Source of the DNA: an uncultured Propionibacteriaceae bacterium
GTDB lineage: Bacteria > Actinomycetota > Actinomycetes > Propionibacteriales > Propionibacteriaceae
Direction: 5' to 3'
DNA: 64,000 bases
Assembly (NCBI GenBank): GCA_938046585.1
Contig: CALIWR010000005.1
Span: forward strand, 511,501 to 575,500
Part shown: one piece after another, positions 1 to 8,429 of the stretch
Layout: the number at the start of each line of letters is the position of its first letter
Numbering within the stretch: the stretch's first letter is position 1
Translations under genes and position numbers: made by a program
Notes under the pieces: generated by a model
Database searches by the model: none
Seen by the model: only the letters and a program-made list of their open reading frames with translations
What the model was told of the DNA's origin: nothing

Positions 1-758
1 ATATGGATCGGCTTCACCCCGGACCGCTGCCGGGCCAGGACCCCGCCGATGTTCATCAGACAGGAGTTATCCCCGGCGACGACGTACTCGGCGCCGGTCT
101 CACGTACGTGGCGGGCCTTGTCCGAGGCCATGGCAGCGCTCATGTCGTGGTTCTTGACGCAGAAGGTGCCCCCGAAGCCGCAGCACTGGTCGGCATTGGG
201 CAAGTCGACCAACGTCATCCCGCGCACCTTGCTGAGCAGTCGGTACGGTCGCTCACCCAGCTTCAGCAGCCGAGACCCATGGCAGGACGGGTGGTAGGTG
301 ACCCGATGCGGGAAGTAGGCACCCACGTCGTCCACCCCCAGCACGTCGATCAGGAATTCGGGCAGGTCAAAGGTGCGCTCGCTGGTGGTACGCACCTCAC
401 GCTGCAGCCCGGAGTCACCGATGTGCCGGGCCAGCATCGGGTGCTGGTCGCGGACCGCGGCCGTGCAGGAGCCGGAGGGGGCGACCACATAGTCATAGTC
501 TCCGAAGGCTTTGACGTAGGCCCGCACGGTCGGGATCGACTCCTTGAAGTAGCCCGTATTGGTGGTGATCTGCGCGCAGCAGGTCTGTTCCCGGGGGAAT
601 TTGATGGTGCACCCGAGCCGCTCCAGCAACTGCACTACCGCCTTGCCGGTGTTAGGGAACATCACGTCGTTAATGCAGGTGATGAACAGCCCGACGGTCA
701 TGCCGACGCCGGGCAGCGCCGAGCCTGAGGAGCCAGGCGTCGAGGTGGTGATGGTCAT
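1..758 (-). CDS. lutA: L-lactate dehydrogenase complex Fe-S subunit LutA (LldE family), 3' end cut by window
   Basis: Iron-sulfur subunit of the cytoplasmic LutABC complex that oxidises L-lactate to pyruvate. The 252 visible residues hold both cysteine-rich CCG modules: C60-C61 and C98 (PSGSC) in the first, C159 (YHPSCH) and C192-C193 (QCCGFGGTF) in the second. Only a few C-terminal residues should be missing beyond base 1. The chosen ATG follows GGAGG by five bases; an in-frame ATG at residue 20 is where family similarity begins, so the first 19 residues are less certain. It lies 43 bp downstream of the lactate permease on the same strand, so the two are probably cotranscribed; lutB and lutC are expected just outside the window. 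Confidence 0.93.
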   Translation of the reverse strand, partial: MTITTSTPGSSGSALPGVGMTVGLFITCINDVMFPNTGKAVVQLLERLGCTIKFPREQTCCAQITTNTGYFKESIPTVRAYVKAFGDYDYVVAPSGSCTAAVRDQHPMLARHIGDSGLQREVRTTSERTFDLPEFLIDVLGVDDVGAYFPHRVTYHPSCHGSRLLKLGERPYRLLSKVRGMTLVDLPNADQCCGFGGTFCVKNHDMSAAMASDKARHVRETGAEYVVAGDNSCLMNIGGVLARQRSGVKPIH

Positions 759-801
759 GGACACCTCCAGAGTGGGAAGTTGTGTGGACAGCGGGGGTCG
801 A

Positions 802-2499
802 TCAGGGAACCATCCAGCTCAAAACTGGGGTGGACATCAGGCCGGCAAGCAGGCACATGGCCGCCAGCAGCACCAGGGAGTAGCCGAAGACCCGGCGCAG
901 AATGACCGACTCCGAGCCGGCCAATCCGATCGCGGTGGCCGCGATGGTCAGTGACTGGGGCGAGATCATCTTGCCGACGACCCCGCCGGAAGCGCCGGAA
1001 CCCACTAGCAGGTAGCGGGTGGATTCGGCACCCAGTGAGGTGGTGATCCGCTCCCCAACGGTCGACTGGAGCTGGGAGAACAGAATGTTGGCTGAGGTGT
1101 CGGAACCGGTGACGTAGGTCCCAATCCAGCCGAGCACGGGCGCCACGAACGGGTACACCGCTCCGGCACCAGCGATGAACAGCCCCAGCGACAGGGTCTG
1201 GCCGGAGTCACCCATGACATAGGCGAGGGCGACCACGAAGCCGATCGTCAGCATCGAGAACCGCATCTTCTTGACGTTGACCCACAGTTCCCCGAACAGC
1301 TGCGGCAGGGGCACCCGGTAGATCAGCCCGACCGCGATCGCGACCAAGGCCAGCAGAAAACCTGGCTGGGACAGGAAGAGCCAGGTGTAGCTCCGGTGCG
1401 GCGAGGCGACGGCGGCAGCCCCAGTGGCGGTGGCGGCGTTCAGCTCAGCCAGCCCGGGCCACGGCATCGCGGTGTTAGCCCTAGCCAGCAGCTTCTTGAT
1501 CGCCGGGACTGAGGCGACCGAGAAGACCACGATCACCAGGATGTACGGCACCAGCGCCATCATGATCCGGCGCCCGGTCAGCCCAGTGGTGTCGACCGCG
1601 CCCGCAGCGACCGGCTCGGTCTCGACCGATTCGTCCATTGGGATGCCGATCCGCTTAGTCGCCTCGGCTCCTCCGGACGGCTTCCAGAACCGCAGGAAGA
1701 GCAGAGCCAGGGCCACGGTGACGATGGCGGCGATGATCTCGGTCAGGTTGTACATGGCGGTCCCGCCGACGATCACCTTGGTAACGCCGAAGACCACGCC
1801 GACGAACAGACCAAACGGCCAGCATTCCCGCACCCCCTTGCGTCCGTCCATGATCGCCAGCATCAGGAACGGGACCACCAGGCACAACGCGGCGCAGACC
1901 CGAGCGGTCACCGTGGCGACCGGGATCTCCGGCAGCGACGCGGTCTTGGCTGCCTGGAGCACGGGCAGGCCGACGGCGCCGAAGGCGACCGGGACGGTAT
2001 TGGCCACTAAGGCGGTCACGGCAGCCCGCAACTTGCCGAAACCGACTGCGATCAACATCGCCGCTGCGATCGCGACCGGGGCTCCGAAGCCGGCCAGCGC
2101 CTCGAGCAGGCCGCCGAAGCAGAAGGCGATCAGGATGCCGAGCACCCGAGGATCGTCACTGATCAGGAAGAAGGTCCGGCGCAGGTCATCGAACCGCCCC
2201 GAGATCACAGTCAACTGGTACATCCAGATCGCAGTGAGCAGGATCCACACGATCGGGAACAGGCCGTACAGGAAGCCTTGGACGCTGCTGGACACGGCCA
2301 TCTGGATCGGCATCCGGCACGCGAGCACCGCCACCGCCAGGGCCACCGCCCAAGACGTCAGGCCGGCCCAGTGGGCCTTCCACCTAAGCCCTCCCAGGGT
2401 CACCAGCATCGTCAGGATCGGCAAAGCCGCAACCAGAGCCGACAAGGCCTGACTCCCCAACGGGTTGGTGTCGGGAGTGAACACCTCCAGAAGGAACAT
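802..2499 (-). CDS. lldP: L-lactate permease
   Basis: Polytopic inner-membrane L-lactate/proton symporter of the LctP family (565 residues here; E. coli LldP is 551). It has about a dozen hydrophobic segments and family stretches such as GGLLEALAGFGAPVAIAA and GSDTSANILFSQLQ. The frame is open upstream to a GTG at 2574, but the ATG at 2499 follows GGAG by six bases and gives the family N-terminus MFLLEVFTPDTNPLG, so it is preferred. It is first in the operon with lutA and divergent from the GntR regulator. A promoter and an operator-like palindrome lie directly upstream, which fits lactate-inducible derepression. Confidence 0.95.
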   Translation of the reverse strand: MFLLEVFTPDTNPLGSQALSALVAALPILTMLVTLGGLRWKAHWAGLTSWAVALAVAVLACRMPIQMAVSSSVQGFLYGLFPIVWILLTAIWMYQLTVISGRFDDLRRTFFLISDDPRVLGILIAFCFGGLLEALAGFGAPVAIAAAMLIAVGFGKLRAAVTALVANTVPVAFGAVGLPVLQAAKTASLPEIPVATVTARVCAALCLVVPFLMLAIMDGRKGVRECWPFGLFVGVVFGVTKVIVGGTAMYNLTEIIAAIVTVALALLFLRFWKPSGGAEATKRIGIPMDESVETEPVAAGAVDTTGLTGRRIMMALVPYILVIVVFSVASVPAIKKLLARANTAMPWPGLAELNAATATGAAAVASPHRSYTWLFLSQPGFLLALVAIAVGLIYRVPLPQLFGELWVNVKKMRFSMLTIGFVVALAYVMGDSGQTLSLGLFIAGAGAVYPFVAPVLGWIGTYVTGSDTSANILFSQLQSTVGERITTSLGAESTRYLLVGSGASGGVVGKMISPQSLTIAATAIGLAGSESVILRRVFGYSLVLLAAMCLLAGLMSTPVLSWMVP

Positions 2500-2552
2500 C
2501 GAGAACTCCGTCGTTCGGGGTCCCGGCTTCCCGGGCACCAGCCAATGATAAA

Positions 2553-2563
2553 TGGTCCTACCA
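2553..2563. promoter_or_regulatory. Probable LldR/FadR-type operator
   Basis: TGGTCCTACCA matches the FadR/LldR-subfamily consensus TNGTNNNACNA at every fixed position. It lies about ten bases downstream of the predicted lldP -10 box, where a bound repressor would block initiation. A second, imperfect site (TGGTGGTACCG, 2642-2652) differs from the consensus only at the last fixed base. The two sites flank the lldP/regulator promoter region. Confidence 0.7.
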
Positions 2564-2572
2564 ATGGGCGGC

Positions 2573-2602
2573 ACACTAGACAGACTCCCAGAGCAACGTC
2601 AA
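2573..2602 (-). promoter_or_regulatory. Predicted promoter of lldP-lutA
   Basis: On the minus strand, TTGACG (2602-2597) and TAGTGT (2578-2573) are separated by 18 bp and resemble a housekeeping -35/-10 pair. Transcription would start just before the operator at 2553-2563 and leave a leader of roughly 65-70 nt before the ATG at 2499. Confidence 0.55.
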
Positions 2603-2690
2603 GATTCCCGATATACGAAAGGAAAAGCACGCAAAATTGAATGGTGGTACCGGTGGATGACGATGAGAACCAACCCACAGGACGGAGACC

Positions 2691-3458
2691 ATGAGCGGCG
2701 ACACACCCTTTCCAAGAAGACCTGGCATACCTCGCCGAGGTCGGGGTGATGGCCAGGGGAACAGTCGAGGCTTCGAGGTGGCCCTGGGGTACCTGGACTC
2801 TCAGATCCTCGCCGGTGAGCTCGCCAACGGCAGCCAGCTGCCACCCGAGCGGGACCTTGCCGTACGGCTGGGAGTCTCCAGAGGCGCGGTCCGGGAGGCG
2901 ATCCGGGTCTTGCAGGCCCAGGGAATCATCGTCACCCATTCGGGCCGTAGTCACGGCACCCGGATCCAAAGCATGCCTAGCAATGCCCTCGGTCGGATCC
3001 TGCGGCTCCAGCTCGCGCTCGACGCCCTCTCCTTCGCCGACCTCACCGAGACCCGGATCGCGCTGGAACGCGCGGCCTGTGCCGCTGCCGCTCGTCACCG
3101 CCGCCCCGAGACCCTGGCCACGGCGGCTGCTCTGCTCGAGCGGATGCTCGTCGTACAGGACCCCATCGCCTTCAACCAGTTGGACACGGACTTCCACATC
3201 GCCCTGGCCGAGACCGGCGGCAACCGGTTAACCCGGGACCTCACCGCCGCCATCCGCGAGGTAATCCAGGTCCCGATCCAGGTCGCAGAGAACCGAATCG
3301 CCGATTGGACCCGTCTGCGGCAGGCGTTGATCCACGAGCACAACGGGATCTACGAGGCGATCAGCGCAGGACAGCCGAATCTTGCGATGGAGCGGGCCGA
3401 GACCCACATTCGCAACGCCTATGCCAGGCTGCAGCCTATTCCTGCCCAGACCGATTGA
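2691..3458 (+). CDS. lldR: GntR-family (FadR subfamily) regulator, probable lactate repressor
   Basis: DNA-binding regulator of 255 residues. After an Arg/Gly-rich head, a winged helix lies at about residues 27-95 (LPPERDLAVRLGVSRGAVRE) and a C-terminal FCD ligand domain follows at about 107-240. The FCD metal-site signature is visible as the Asp and His of TDFHIAL, then His in HEHNGIYEAI and His in AETHIRNAY. It is divergent from lldP-lutA and the intergenic region carries a FadR-type operator, so the inferred role is L-lactate-responsive repression of that operon and possibly of itself. The start is an ATG with GGAG three bases upstream, which is short spacing, so the exact N-terminus is uncertain. 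Confidence 0.88.
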   Translation: MSGDTPFPRRPGIPRRGRGDGQGNSRGFEVALGYLDSQILAGELANGSQLPPERDLAVRLGVSRGAVREAIRVLQAQGIIVTHSGRSHGTRIQSMPSNALGRILRLQLALDALSFADLTETRIALERAACAAAARHRRPETLATAAALLERMLVVQDPIAFNQLDTDFHIALAETGGNRLTRDLTAAIREVIQVPIQVAENRIADWTRLRQALIHEHNGIYEAISAGQPNLAMERAETHIRNAYARLQPIPAQTD

Positions 3459-3473
3459 CCGTTCTGAGCTGGG

Positions 3474-4262
3474 TTACCGCTGCCAGACTCGGACGTAGTC
3501 GACCAGGAATTCACCCGGGCGAGGCGTCATGTCTCGCAGGACACCTCCGGAGAACACCAGATACATCGGCTGTTGCGGGATCCTGGTACCGGTGTACTCA
3601 TAGCCCAGCTGCCCGTCGTAGAAAATCCGGATCAGATCCGGCTCCCACTGCAGGGTGTAAGTGTGCCAGCTCTCCCCGACCGCGGTCGCGTACGCCGGGA
3701 AATCCGCAATCTGACCATGCGGCCCTGGCTCCCAGTGCACGTTGAGATGAGCCCACATGGCACCCGCAGCCCAACCCCATTCGGCGATATCGATCTCCGG
3801 CGGCCAGGTGTCGACCGGCATCGGCAGCATCCAGACCGCCGGTGAGATTCCCGGCTCGGTCGGAATCCAGGCCCGGAACTCGCACAATCCGTACTGGAAC
3901 GCGAATCCGGCCGCGGTGGTCGCGATCCCCGTCGTGTACGGATATTCTTGCCCGTCCACCAGGCTCGCCGTGGCGTCCCACCGCACCCGCAGTTTCCCAT
4001 CGCGGACCTCGGTGTAGTCCGGGTCGAAGGCCGAGGCGTCCAGATCCGGGTTGAACGGCGACCGATACGGATGGTCACTTCCGCGTAACCGTACCCAGAC
4101 CGCCGGGTCCAGATCGTGGTGGAATTCTTCACGCCAGACCAGGTTCCACCCCTGGTCCAGGATCTGGCTAGGCGCCGGGCCCGGGGCCACGAATGCCGAA
4201 CCCGCAGCCACAGCGGCGGCCACACCCAGCCCCCCGACGATGAACAGCGACCTCCGCTTCAC
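3474..4262 (-). CDS. Secreted glycoside hydrolase family 16 protein (copy 1)
   Basis: Predicted extracytoplasmic endo-beta-glucanase/transglycosylase-type enzyme of 262 residues: a signal sequence and one GH16 beta-jelly-roll domain. The catalytic signature is EIDIAE (nucleophile E156, D158, acid/base E161). The N-terminus (KRRSLFIVGG, then an Ala/Val-rich core) could be a Tat or Sec signal. The GTG start at 4262 overlaps the stop of the upstream glycosyltransferase by four bases (GTGA), so translation is probably coupled. The same strand and operon as a GT2 enzyme suggest action on the polysaccharide made by this locus. Substrate cannot be read from sequence. It shares blocks such as PYTTG and VDYVRVWQ with the other two GH16 copies. 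Confidence 0.88.
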   Translation of the reverse strand: MKRRSLFIVGGLGVAAAVAAGSAFVAPGPAPSQILDQGWNLVWREEFHHDLDPAVWVRLRGSDHPYRSPFNPDLDASAFDPDYTEVRDGKLRVRWDATASLVDGQEYPYTTGIATTAAGFAFQYGLCEFRAWIPTEPGISPAVWMLPMPVDTWPPEIDIAEWGWAAGAMWAHLNVHWEPGPHGQIADFPAYATAVGESWHTYTLQWEPDLIRIFYDGQLGYEYTGTRIPQQPMYLVFSGGVLRDMTPRPGEFLVDYVRVWQR

Positions 4263-5104
4263 CGGGGTCGACGTACCACGGCGGACTGCCGCACGGCCTC
4301 CACTTTGTGACGCAACGACCAGGTCCACAACGCGCAAGGCGCCGATACCCGAGCCAGTTGCCGGAAACCAACCGGCAGCCGCCATTGCTTGTCGCACGCC
4401 ACCCGCAGCATGAACTCTTGCTGCTCGGCGTATTGGCGCTCAGAGAACGAACTCGTCACCGAGGCGGCGCTGACCCGGTACGCGGCCAAGCATTCGGTCT
4501 GACCGTACAGGTCACCGCGAGTCAGCAGCCGCATCCACAGATCGAGATCCATCGGGTAGACCAGGGTCCCGTCCCAGCCGCCCAGTTCACGGTAATCCCG
4601 GGTCCGGAACATCACCCCAGCCGATTCCCCGATCGGGTTGATCCCGAGCAGCGCCGCCAGTCGAGCCACGTCTCGGCCCGGGTGCCGCCCGAGCAGGAAA
4701 CGCAGCCCGCGCCCCTGGGCTAGCAGCCGTCCATTCGAATCCACGACGTCACGACGCGAGGCCACCAGGGACACATCGGAATTCGCGTCGAGCACCTCCG
4801 CCTGGCGGCGCAGACACGTCGGTGAGACCAGGTCATCGGCGCAGACCACCTTGAGATAGCGGCCACGGGCCAGGTCGCAGACCCGGCGCCAGTTGTCCGG
4901 CAGCGACAGCACCTGATCGTTACGTTCGACCCGAACCCGGGGATCTCTCACCTCCCCCAAGATGACCGATGTCCCGTCGGTCGACGCGTTATCGAGCACG
5001 ACGACCTCGAAGTCATCGAAGTCCTGCTCCAGTACCGATGCCAAGGTAGCCCGCAGGTATCGGGCACCGTTGTACACCGGGATGCATACGGACACAGCAG
5101 GCAT
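4259..5104 (-). CDS. Family 2 glycosyltransferase
   Basis: Cytoplasmic GT-A fold inverting glycosyltransferase of 281 residues with no membrane segment. The N-terminus VSVCIPVYNGARYL and VVVLDNASTDGT form the nucleotide-sugar-binding half; CADDLV carries the DxD-type metal site, and GGWDGTLVYPMDLDLWMRL the acceptor-side region. The ATG at 5104 begins the standard GT2 fold. The reading frame stays open far upstream, antisense to the next gene, but that part is not protein-like. It is followed by a translationally coupled GH16 gene and is divergent from the GT4 gene. It probably adds a sugar to the repeat unit of the exopolysaccharide; donor and linkage are unknown. Confidence 0.9.
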   Translation of the reverse strand: MPAVSVCIPVYNGARYLRATLASVLEQDFDDFEVVVLDNASTDGTSVILGEVRDPRVRVERNDQVLSLPDNWRRVCDLARGRYLKVVCADDLVSPTCLRRQAEVLDANSDVSLVASRRDVVDSNGRLLAQGRGLRFLLGRHPGRDVARLAALLGINPIGESAGVMFRTRDYRELGGWDGTLVYPMDLDLWMRLLTRGDLYGQTECLAAYRVSAASVTSSFSERQYAEQQEFMLRVACDKQWRLPVGFRQLARVSAPCALWTWSLRHKVEAVRQSAVVRRPR

Positions 5105-5145
5105 CTGCTGAGGCCCCCTCCCCCAAGTTGCTTCCCGCGAGCGGC

Positions 5146-5170
5146 AGTATACATCGAGCGCCAGTATCCT
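5146..5170. promoter_or_regulatory. Divergent promoter region between GT2 and GT4 genes
   Basis: A good minus-strand -10 hexamer TATACT (5151-5146) lies about 40 bp before the GT2 start. A plus-strand TATCCT (5165-5170) lies about 57 bp before the GT4 start. Neither has a convincing -35, so these are candidates only. Confidence 0.35.
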
Positions 5171-5227
5171 GAGCCAGATGGTGCGATCAATCGACGTGCC
5201 CAGACCTGACGAGAGGAAAGACGGCGG

Positions 5228-6343
5228 ATGCGGTTGCTCGCGATCGATGACGCCTTCGACATCGGCGGCGCCGAGCATGTCCTGCTCCGGCTGGCCCAGC
5301 CGTTGGCCGAGCGGGGAATCGACGTCGTCCTCGCCACCCACCCGACAGCCGCACTGGTTTCCCTGTGGCGTGAGACTGGTTTTCAGGCTGTGCCGACGGC
5401 CATGCCGCGAGACCGCTCGATCCGGGGTCCGCAAGGGCAGGTGTCGCCGCTGCGGATCCTGAACAGCGTCCGCCTGACCGCCGGCCAATCCTGCGCCGTG
5501 GCCCGGCTGATCGTCCAGACCGGAGCGGATGTGGTCCTCGCCAACAGCCACTGGACCCACCTTGATGTGGCGACAGCCGGACGGATGACGGGAATCCCGG
5601 GGGTTCTGTACGTCCATGATCTTCCGCTGCCGGGAATCGGGCAACGGTTGCGGACCCTGGCCTCGGCGCTGGCCACGACCACGATCGCGGTCGGCCCGGC
5701 GGCCGCGGCCGGGCTGCACCGTGCGGTCGTGATCCCGAACGGGGTGGACAACACCCAGTTCTATCCCGGACCAGCAGACCCGCAGCTGCGGGCCGACCTG
5801 GGAGCCGGCCCGGACGAGGTGCTGGTGGTGATGGTCTGTCGTCCTGACCCGGTCAAGCAATCCGACCAGGCCTTCGCTGCGCTCAGCCAGGTGCCCCAGG
5901 TCAAGGTGGCCGTACTCGGAGACTGGGACTCCCCGCAGGGGGCCGATCTGCGTGCCGAAGCGGAACGCTTGCTGGGCGAACGGGTACGGTTCGCCGGCCA
6001 CCGCTGCGATCTCGGTGCCTGTCTGAGAGCGGCCGATGTGTTGGTGCATACCTCCCGTAGCGAAGGTTTCGGGCTAGCACTGGCCGAGGCGCTGAGTTGT
6101 GGGCTGCCAGTGGTCGCTTACAAGGCGGACGGGATCGAGCCGGTACTCGGCCACGGCGGCGGCCTGATGGTTCCAGGCCAGGACGTGGACGGCCTGGCCG
6201 AGGCCATCAGGTCCCTAGTGGCAAACCCGCGGCGCCGGCGGGCGCTCAGCGTAGACGGCATTCGTGTGGCCCGGCGCTGGACCTTGGATGAGCAGGCCGA
6301 TCGAGTCGCGGTAGCGCTGCGGCGGACCCGGAGCCGCTCGTGA
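5228..6343 (+). CDS. Family 4 glycosyltransferase
   Basis: Retaining GT-B glycosyltransferase of 371 residues. The N-terminal half has the loop MRLLAIDDAFDIGGAEHVLL typical of GT4 enzymes; the C-terminal donor domain shows VIPNGVDNTQFYPG and the E-x7-E motif in SEGFGLALAEALSCGLPVVA. The start follows AGGAAAG. It is first of four plus-strand genes of the polysaccharide locus and overlaps the next by four bases (GTGA). The likely job is transfer of a sugar onto a lipid-linked intermediate at the cytoplasmic face of the membrane; the sugar is not predictable. Confidence 0.92.
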   Translation: MRLLAIDDAFDIGGAEHVLLRLAQPLAERGIDVVLATHPTAALVSLWRETGFQAVPTAMPRDRSIRGPQGQVSPLRILNSVRLTAGQSCAVARLIVQTGADVVLANSHWTHLDVATAGRMTGIPGVLYVHDLPLPGIGQRLRTLASALATTTIAVGPAAAAGLHRAVVIPNGVDNTQFYPGPADPQLRADLGAGPDEVLVVMVCRPDPVKQSDQAFAALSQVPQVKVAVLGDWDSPQGADLRAEAERLLGERVRFAGHRCDLGACLRAADVLVHTSRSEGFGLALAEALSCGLPVVAYKADGIEPVLGHGGGLMVPGQDVDGLAEAIRSLVANPRRRRALSVDGIRVARRWTLDEQADRVAVALRRTRSRS

Positions 6344-8385
6344 CGGGGCGCTGTTTTCTGCTCCACCTCAGTGCTGTGGTCTCGGCGGTGGCAGCGGCCT
6401 TGTCGCTGACCGTCCTCCCGAATCCGTTGGCTGGTCTGGTGTTGCTGTTGGCCCTGCTGGTCGGCCCTGGCAGCACGATCGTGGGTTGGATGCCGAGGCT
6501 TCCTCCGGCCCTGGTCGCGGCCCTGATCCCGTCCATCGGGATGGGGATCGCTTGTGGCGGGGCAGCTCTCGCCATCCAGACCCGGCTGTGGTACCCGTAC
6601 CCCATCACCTGGGCACTCATCGTCCTGCTGCTGGTCGCCAGTGCGGCAGGGGCGGCAGTCAGCTTTCCGGCCTGGCGGCAGGCAAGCCGTTGGCAGCCGC
6701 CGCGGATCACCGCCCCGGTCTCGCTGCTCCTGAGCCTGGCCGCGGTCGTGGTCTGGGCCGTAGGCCAGGCGGTCAGCAGCCACGGCCCGGTCGGAGACTA
6801 TGGGCTGCTGGTGGCCCAACCTATCGTGGGGGTCGCCCTGGCGGTGGCCGTGGTGGCCTTCTACCTGGGGACACTGCGCAGTGATCCGGTGGCGATGGGG
6901 GTGGCGATTGGGGCCACCATCCTCATCTTCCGAGTCACCCCGATCCTCGCCACCCCGACCGCCACCCCTTTCTACGCTCATTCCCACCTGGGTGTGGTGG
7001 ACCTGATGGCGCAGACCGGGCGGACCCATCCCGACGTCGACATTTATTCTGAGTGGCCGGCCTTCTTCGCTTGGATGGGATGGTTCCAGAACCTGGACGT
7101 GATCTTGTCCGAGACCGTCGCTCGCTGGTTCCCGCTGGCGATCCACTTGCTTCAGGCCCTGGCCGTGTTGGCCCTGGCCCGTGGTTTCGGGTTGCCCCCG
7201 CGGGGAGCGGCGATGGCTGCTTTCATCGCGGAGATCGCCAACTGGGTGGGCCAAGATTATTACTCGCCCCAGGCCGTGGCTTTGGTGATGAGTCTGACGG
7301 TGATTGCCACCCTGCTCACAACCAACCTGGGGTGGTGCGCCTGGGTGGCGTTACCGCTGTACGCGGCCGTCATTCCCACTCACCAGCTGACACCGATCTG
7401 GGCTTTAGTGGCAGCCTGGGGGGTGATCCTGCTGCGCAACCGCCGACTGTGGCCGATGGCGATCGTCATGGCCGCCTTAATAGGCACCTATGTCGGGTTG
7501 CGTCTCGACGTGGTGGCCCCCTACGGGCTGCTATCGACCCCATCGGTAGACAACGCCTCCTCCAATATCACCACGGTCGGGGTTCCCGGCCGCCAATTCG
7601 CACAACTGGTAGTCCGGGTGACCGCGCTCGTACTGTGGGGGGCGGCCTTATTCGTACTGCTGCGGCGGCTGATTCGACGACAGCCGGTGCTGCTGCGCGG
7701 TTTCCTGGCCTTCTCCTCGTTCGCGATCCTGGCCGGCCAGAATTACGGCGGGGAGGCGATTTTTCGGGTCTTCCTGTACTCGATCGCTGGAGCCGCAGTG
7801 ATCATGGCCGATGAGGTCGAGGATGCGATCACCCCGGTCCGTCATGCGGCCGGTCGGATGGCGTGGGTGGTACGAGCCGAGCGGGTGCTGGTCTTGCCGC
7901 TGCTGCTGTCGTACACCTTGTTGGGCGCCCAAGCCGCGATGGGTACCTGGACGGTTCAGCGGGTGGACCCATCCGAGGTTCAGGCAGCGGCCGCGGTGCT
8001 GAAGGTGCTCAAGCCCCCCTCGATCGTGCTGCAAGGGGCCCCCGGCGCGCCCACCCGGTCGGTCGCCGAGTACGGAGATTTCGCCCGCAACCCGAACCAG
8101 CACTTCGACGCCAGTCTGATCGGGACGAGGGACTTCGACAAGCTCAGTTTCAACGAGCCCCGCGACCTGGACCAGCTCAAGGATCTGCTGGGGCCACAAC
8201 AGCACCCGTTGTACGTGGTGTTCACCCCCGCTATGCGAAACTACGCTCGGTTCTACGGGCAGATGTCTCCCGAAAGGTACGACCGGTTCTTGGAGCTGAT
8301 CGCCACCAGCCCGGATTTCGAGCGGCAGCCCGGGTTCCCGGAGGAGGCCCAGGTGTATCTGTGGGTGGGGGCACCGACGGAATAG
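6340..8385 (+). CDS. Large polytopic membrane protein, putative GT-C glycosyltransferase or polysaccharide polymerase
   Basis: 681-residue integral membrane protein with roughly a dozen or more hydrophobic segments up to about residue 540, then a soluble C-terminal domain of about 130 residues. A long loop contains DVDIYSEWPAFFAW, and a second conserved-looking stretch is NWVGQDYYSPQAVAL; acidic residues in such loops are typical of GT-C enzymes and Wzy-type polymerases. I recognise the general type but not a named family. The GTG start overlaps the upstream stop (GTGA). Its position between a GT4 gene, a GT2 gene and a flippase fits polymerisation or glycosylation on the outer face of the membrane. 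Confidence 0.7.
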   Translation: MTGRCFLLHLSAVVSAVAAALSLTVLPNPLAGLVLLLALLVGPGSTIVGWMPRLPPALVAALIPSIGMGIACGGAALAIQTRLWYPYPITWALIVLLLVASAAGAAVSFPAWRQASRWQPPRITAPVSLLLSLAAVVVWAVGQAVSSHGPVGDYGLLVAQPIVGVALAVAVVAFYLGTLRSDPVAMGVAIGATILIFRVTPILATPTATPFYAHSHLGVVDLMAQTGRTHPDVDIYSEWPAFFAWMGWFQNLDVILSETVARWFPLAIHLLQALAVLALARGFGLPPRGAAMAAFIAEIANWVGQDYYSPQAVALVMSLTVIATLLTTNLGWCAWVALPLYAAVIPTHQLTPIWALVAAWGVILLRNRRLWPMAIVMAALIGTYVGLRLDVVAPYGLLSTPSVDNASSNITTVGVPGRQFAQLVVRVTALVLWGAALFVLLRRLIRRQPVLLRGFLAFSSFAILAGQNYGGEAIFRVFLYSIAGAAVIMADEVEDAITPVRHAAGRMAWVVRAERVLVLPLLLSYTLLGAQAAMGTWTVQRVDPSEVQAAAAVLKVLKPPSIVLQGAPGAPTRSVAEYGDFARNPNQHFDASLIGTRDFDKLSFNEPRDLDQLKDLLGPQQHPLYVVFTPAMRNYARFYGQMSPERYDRFLELIATSPDFERQPGFPEEAQVYLWVGAPTE

Positions 8386-8429
8386 TGGCGTAGCATGCCG
8401 TGACTTCGCACAAGAGAAAGGCGACCAGG

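Noticed and set aside
3..728. An open plus-strand frame of 241 codons at the left edge
   Set aside because: The minus strand encodes LutA with all its cysteine motifs; the plus frame is its shadow.
5105..6049. A minus-strand frame continuing upstream of the GT2 gene to give a 596-residue protein
   Set aside because: It is antisense to a clear GT4 gene, has Gln/Arg-rich non-protein-like composition, and the GT2 fold begins exactly at the ATG at 5104.
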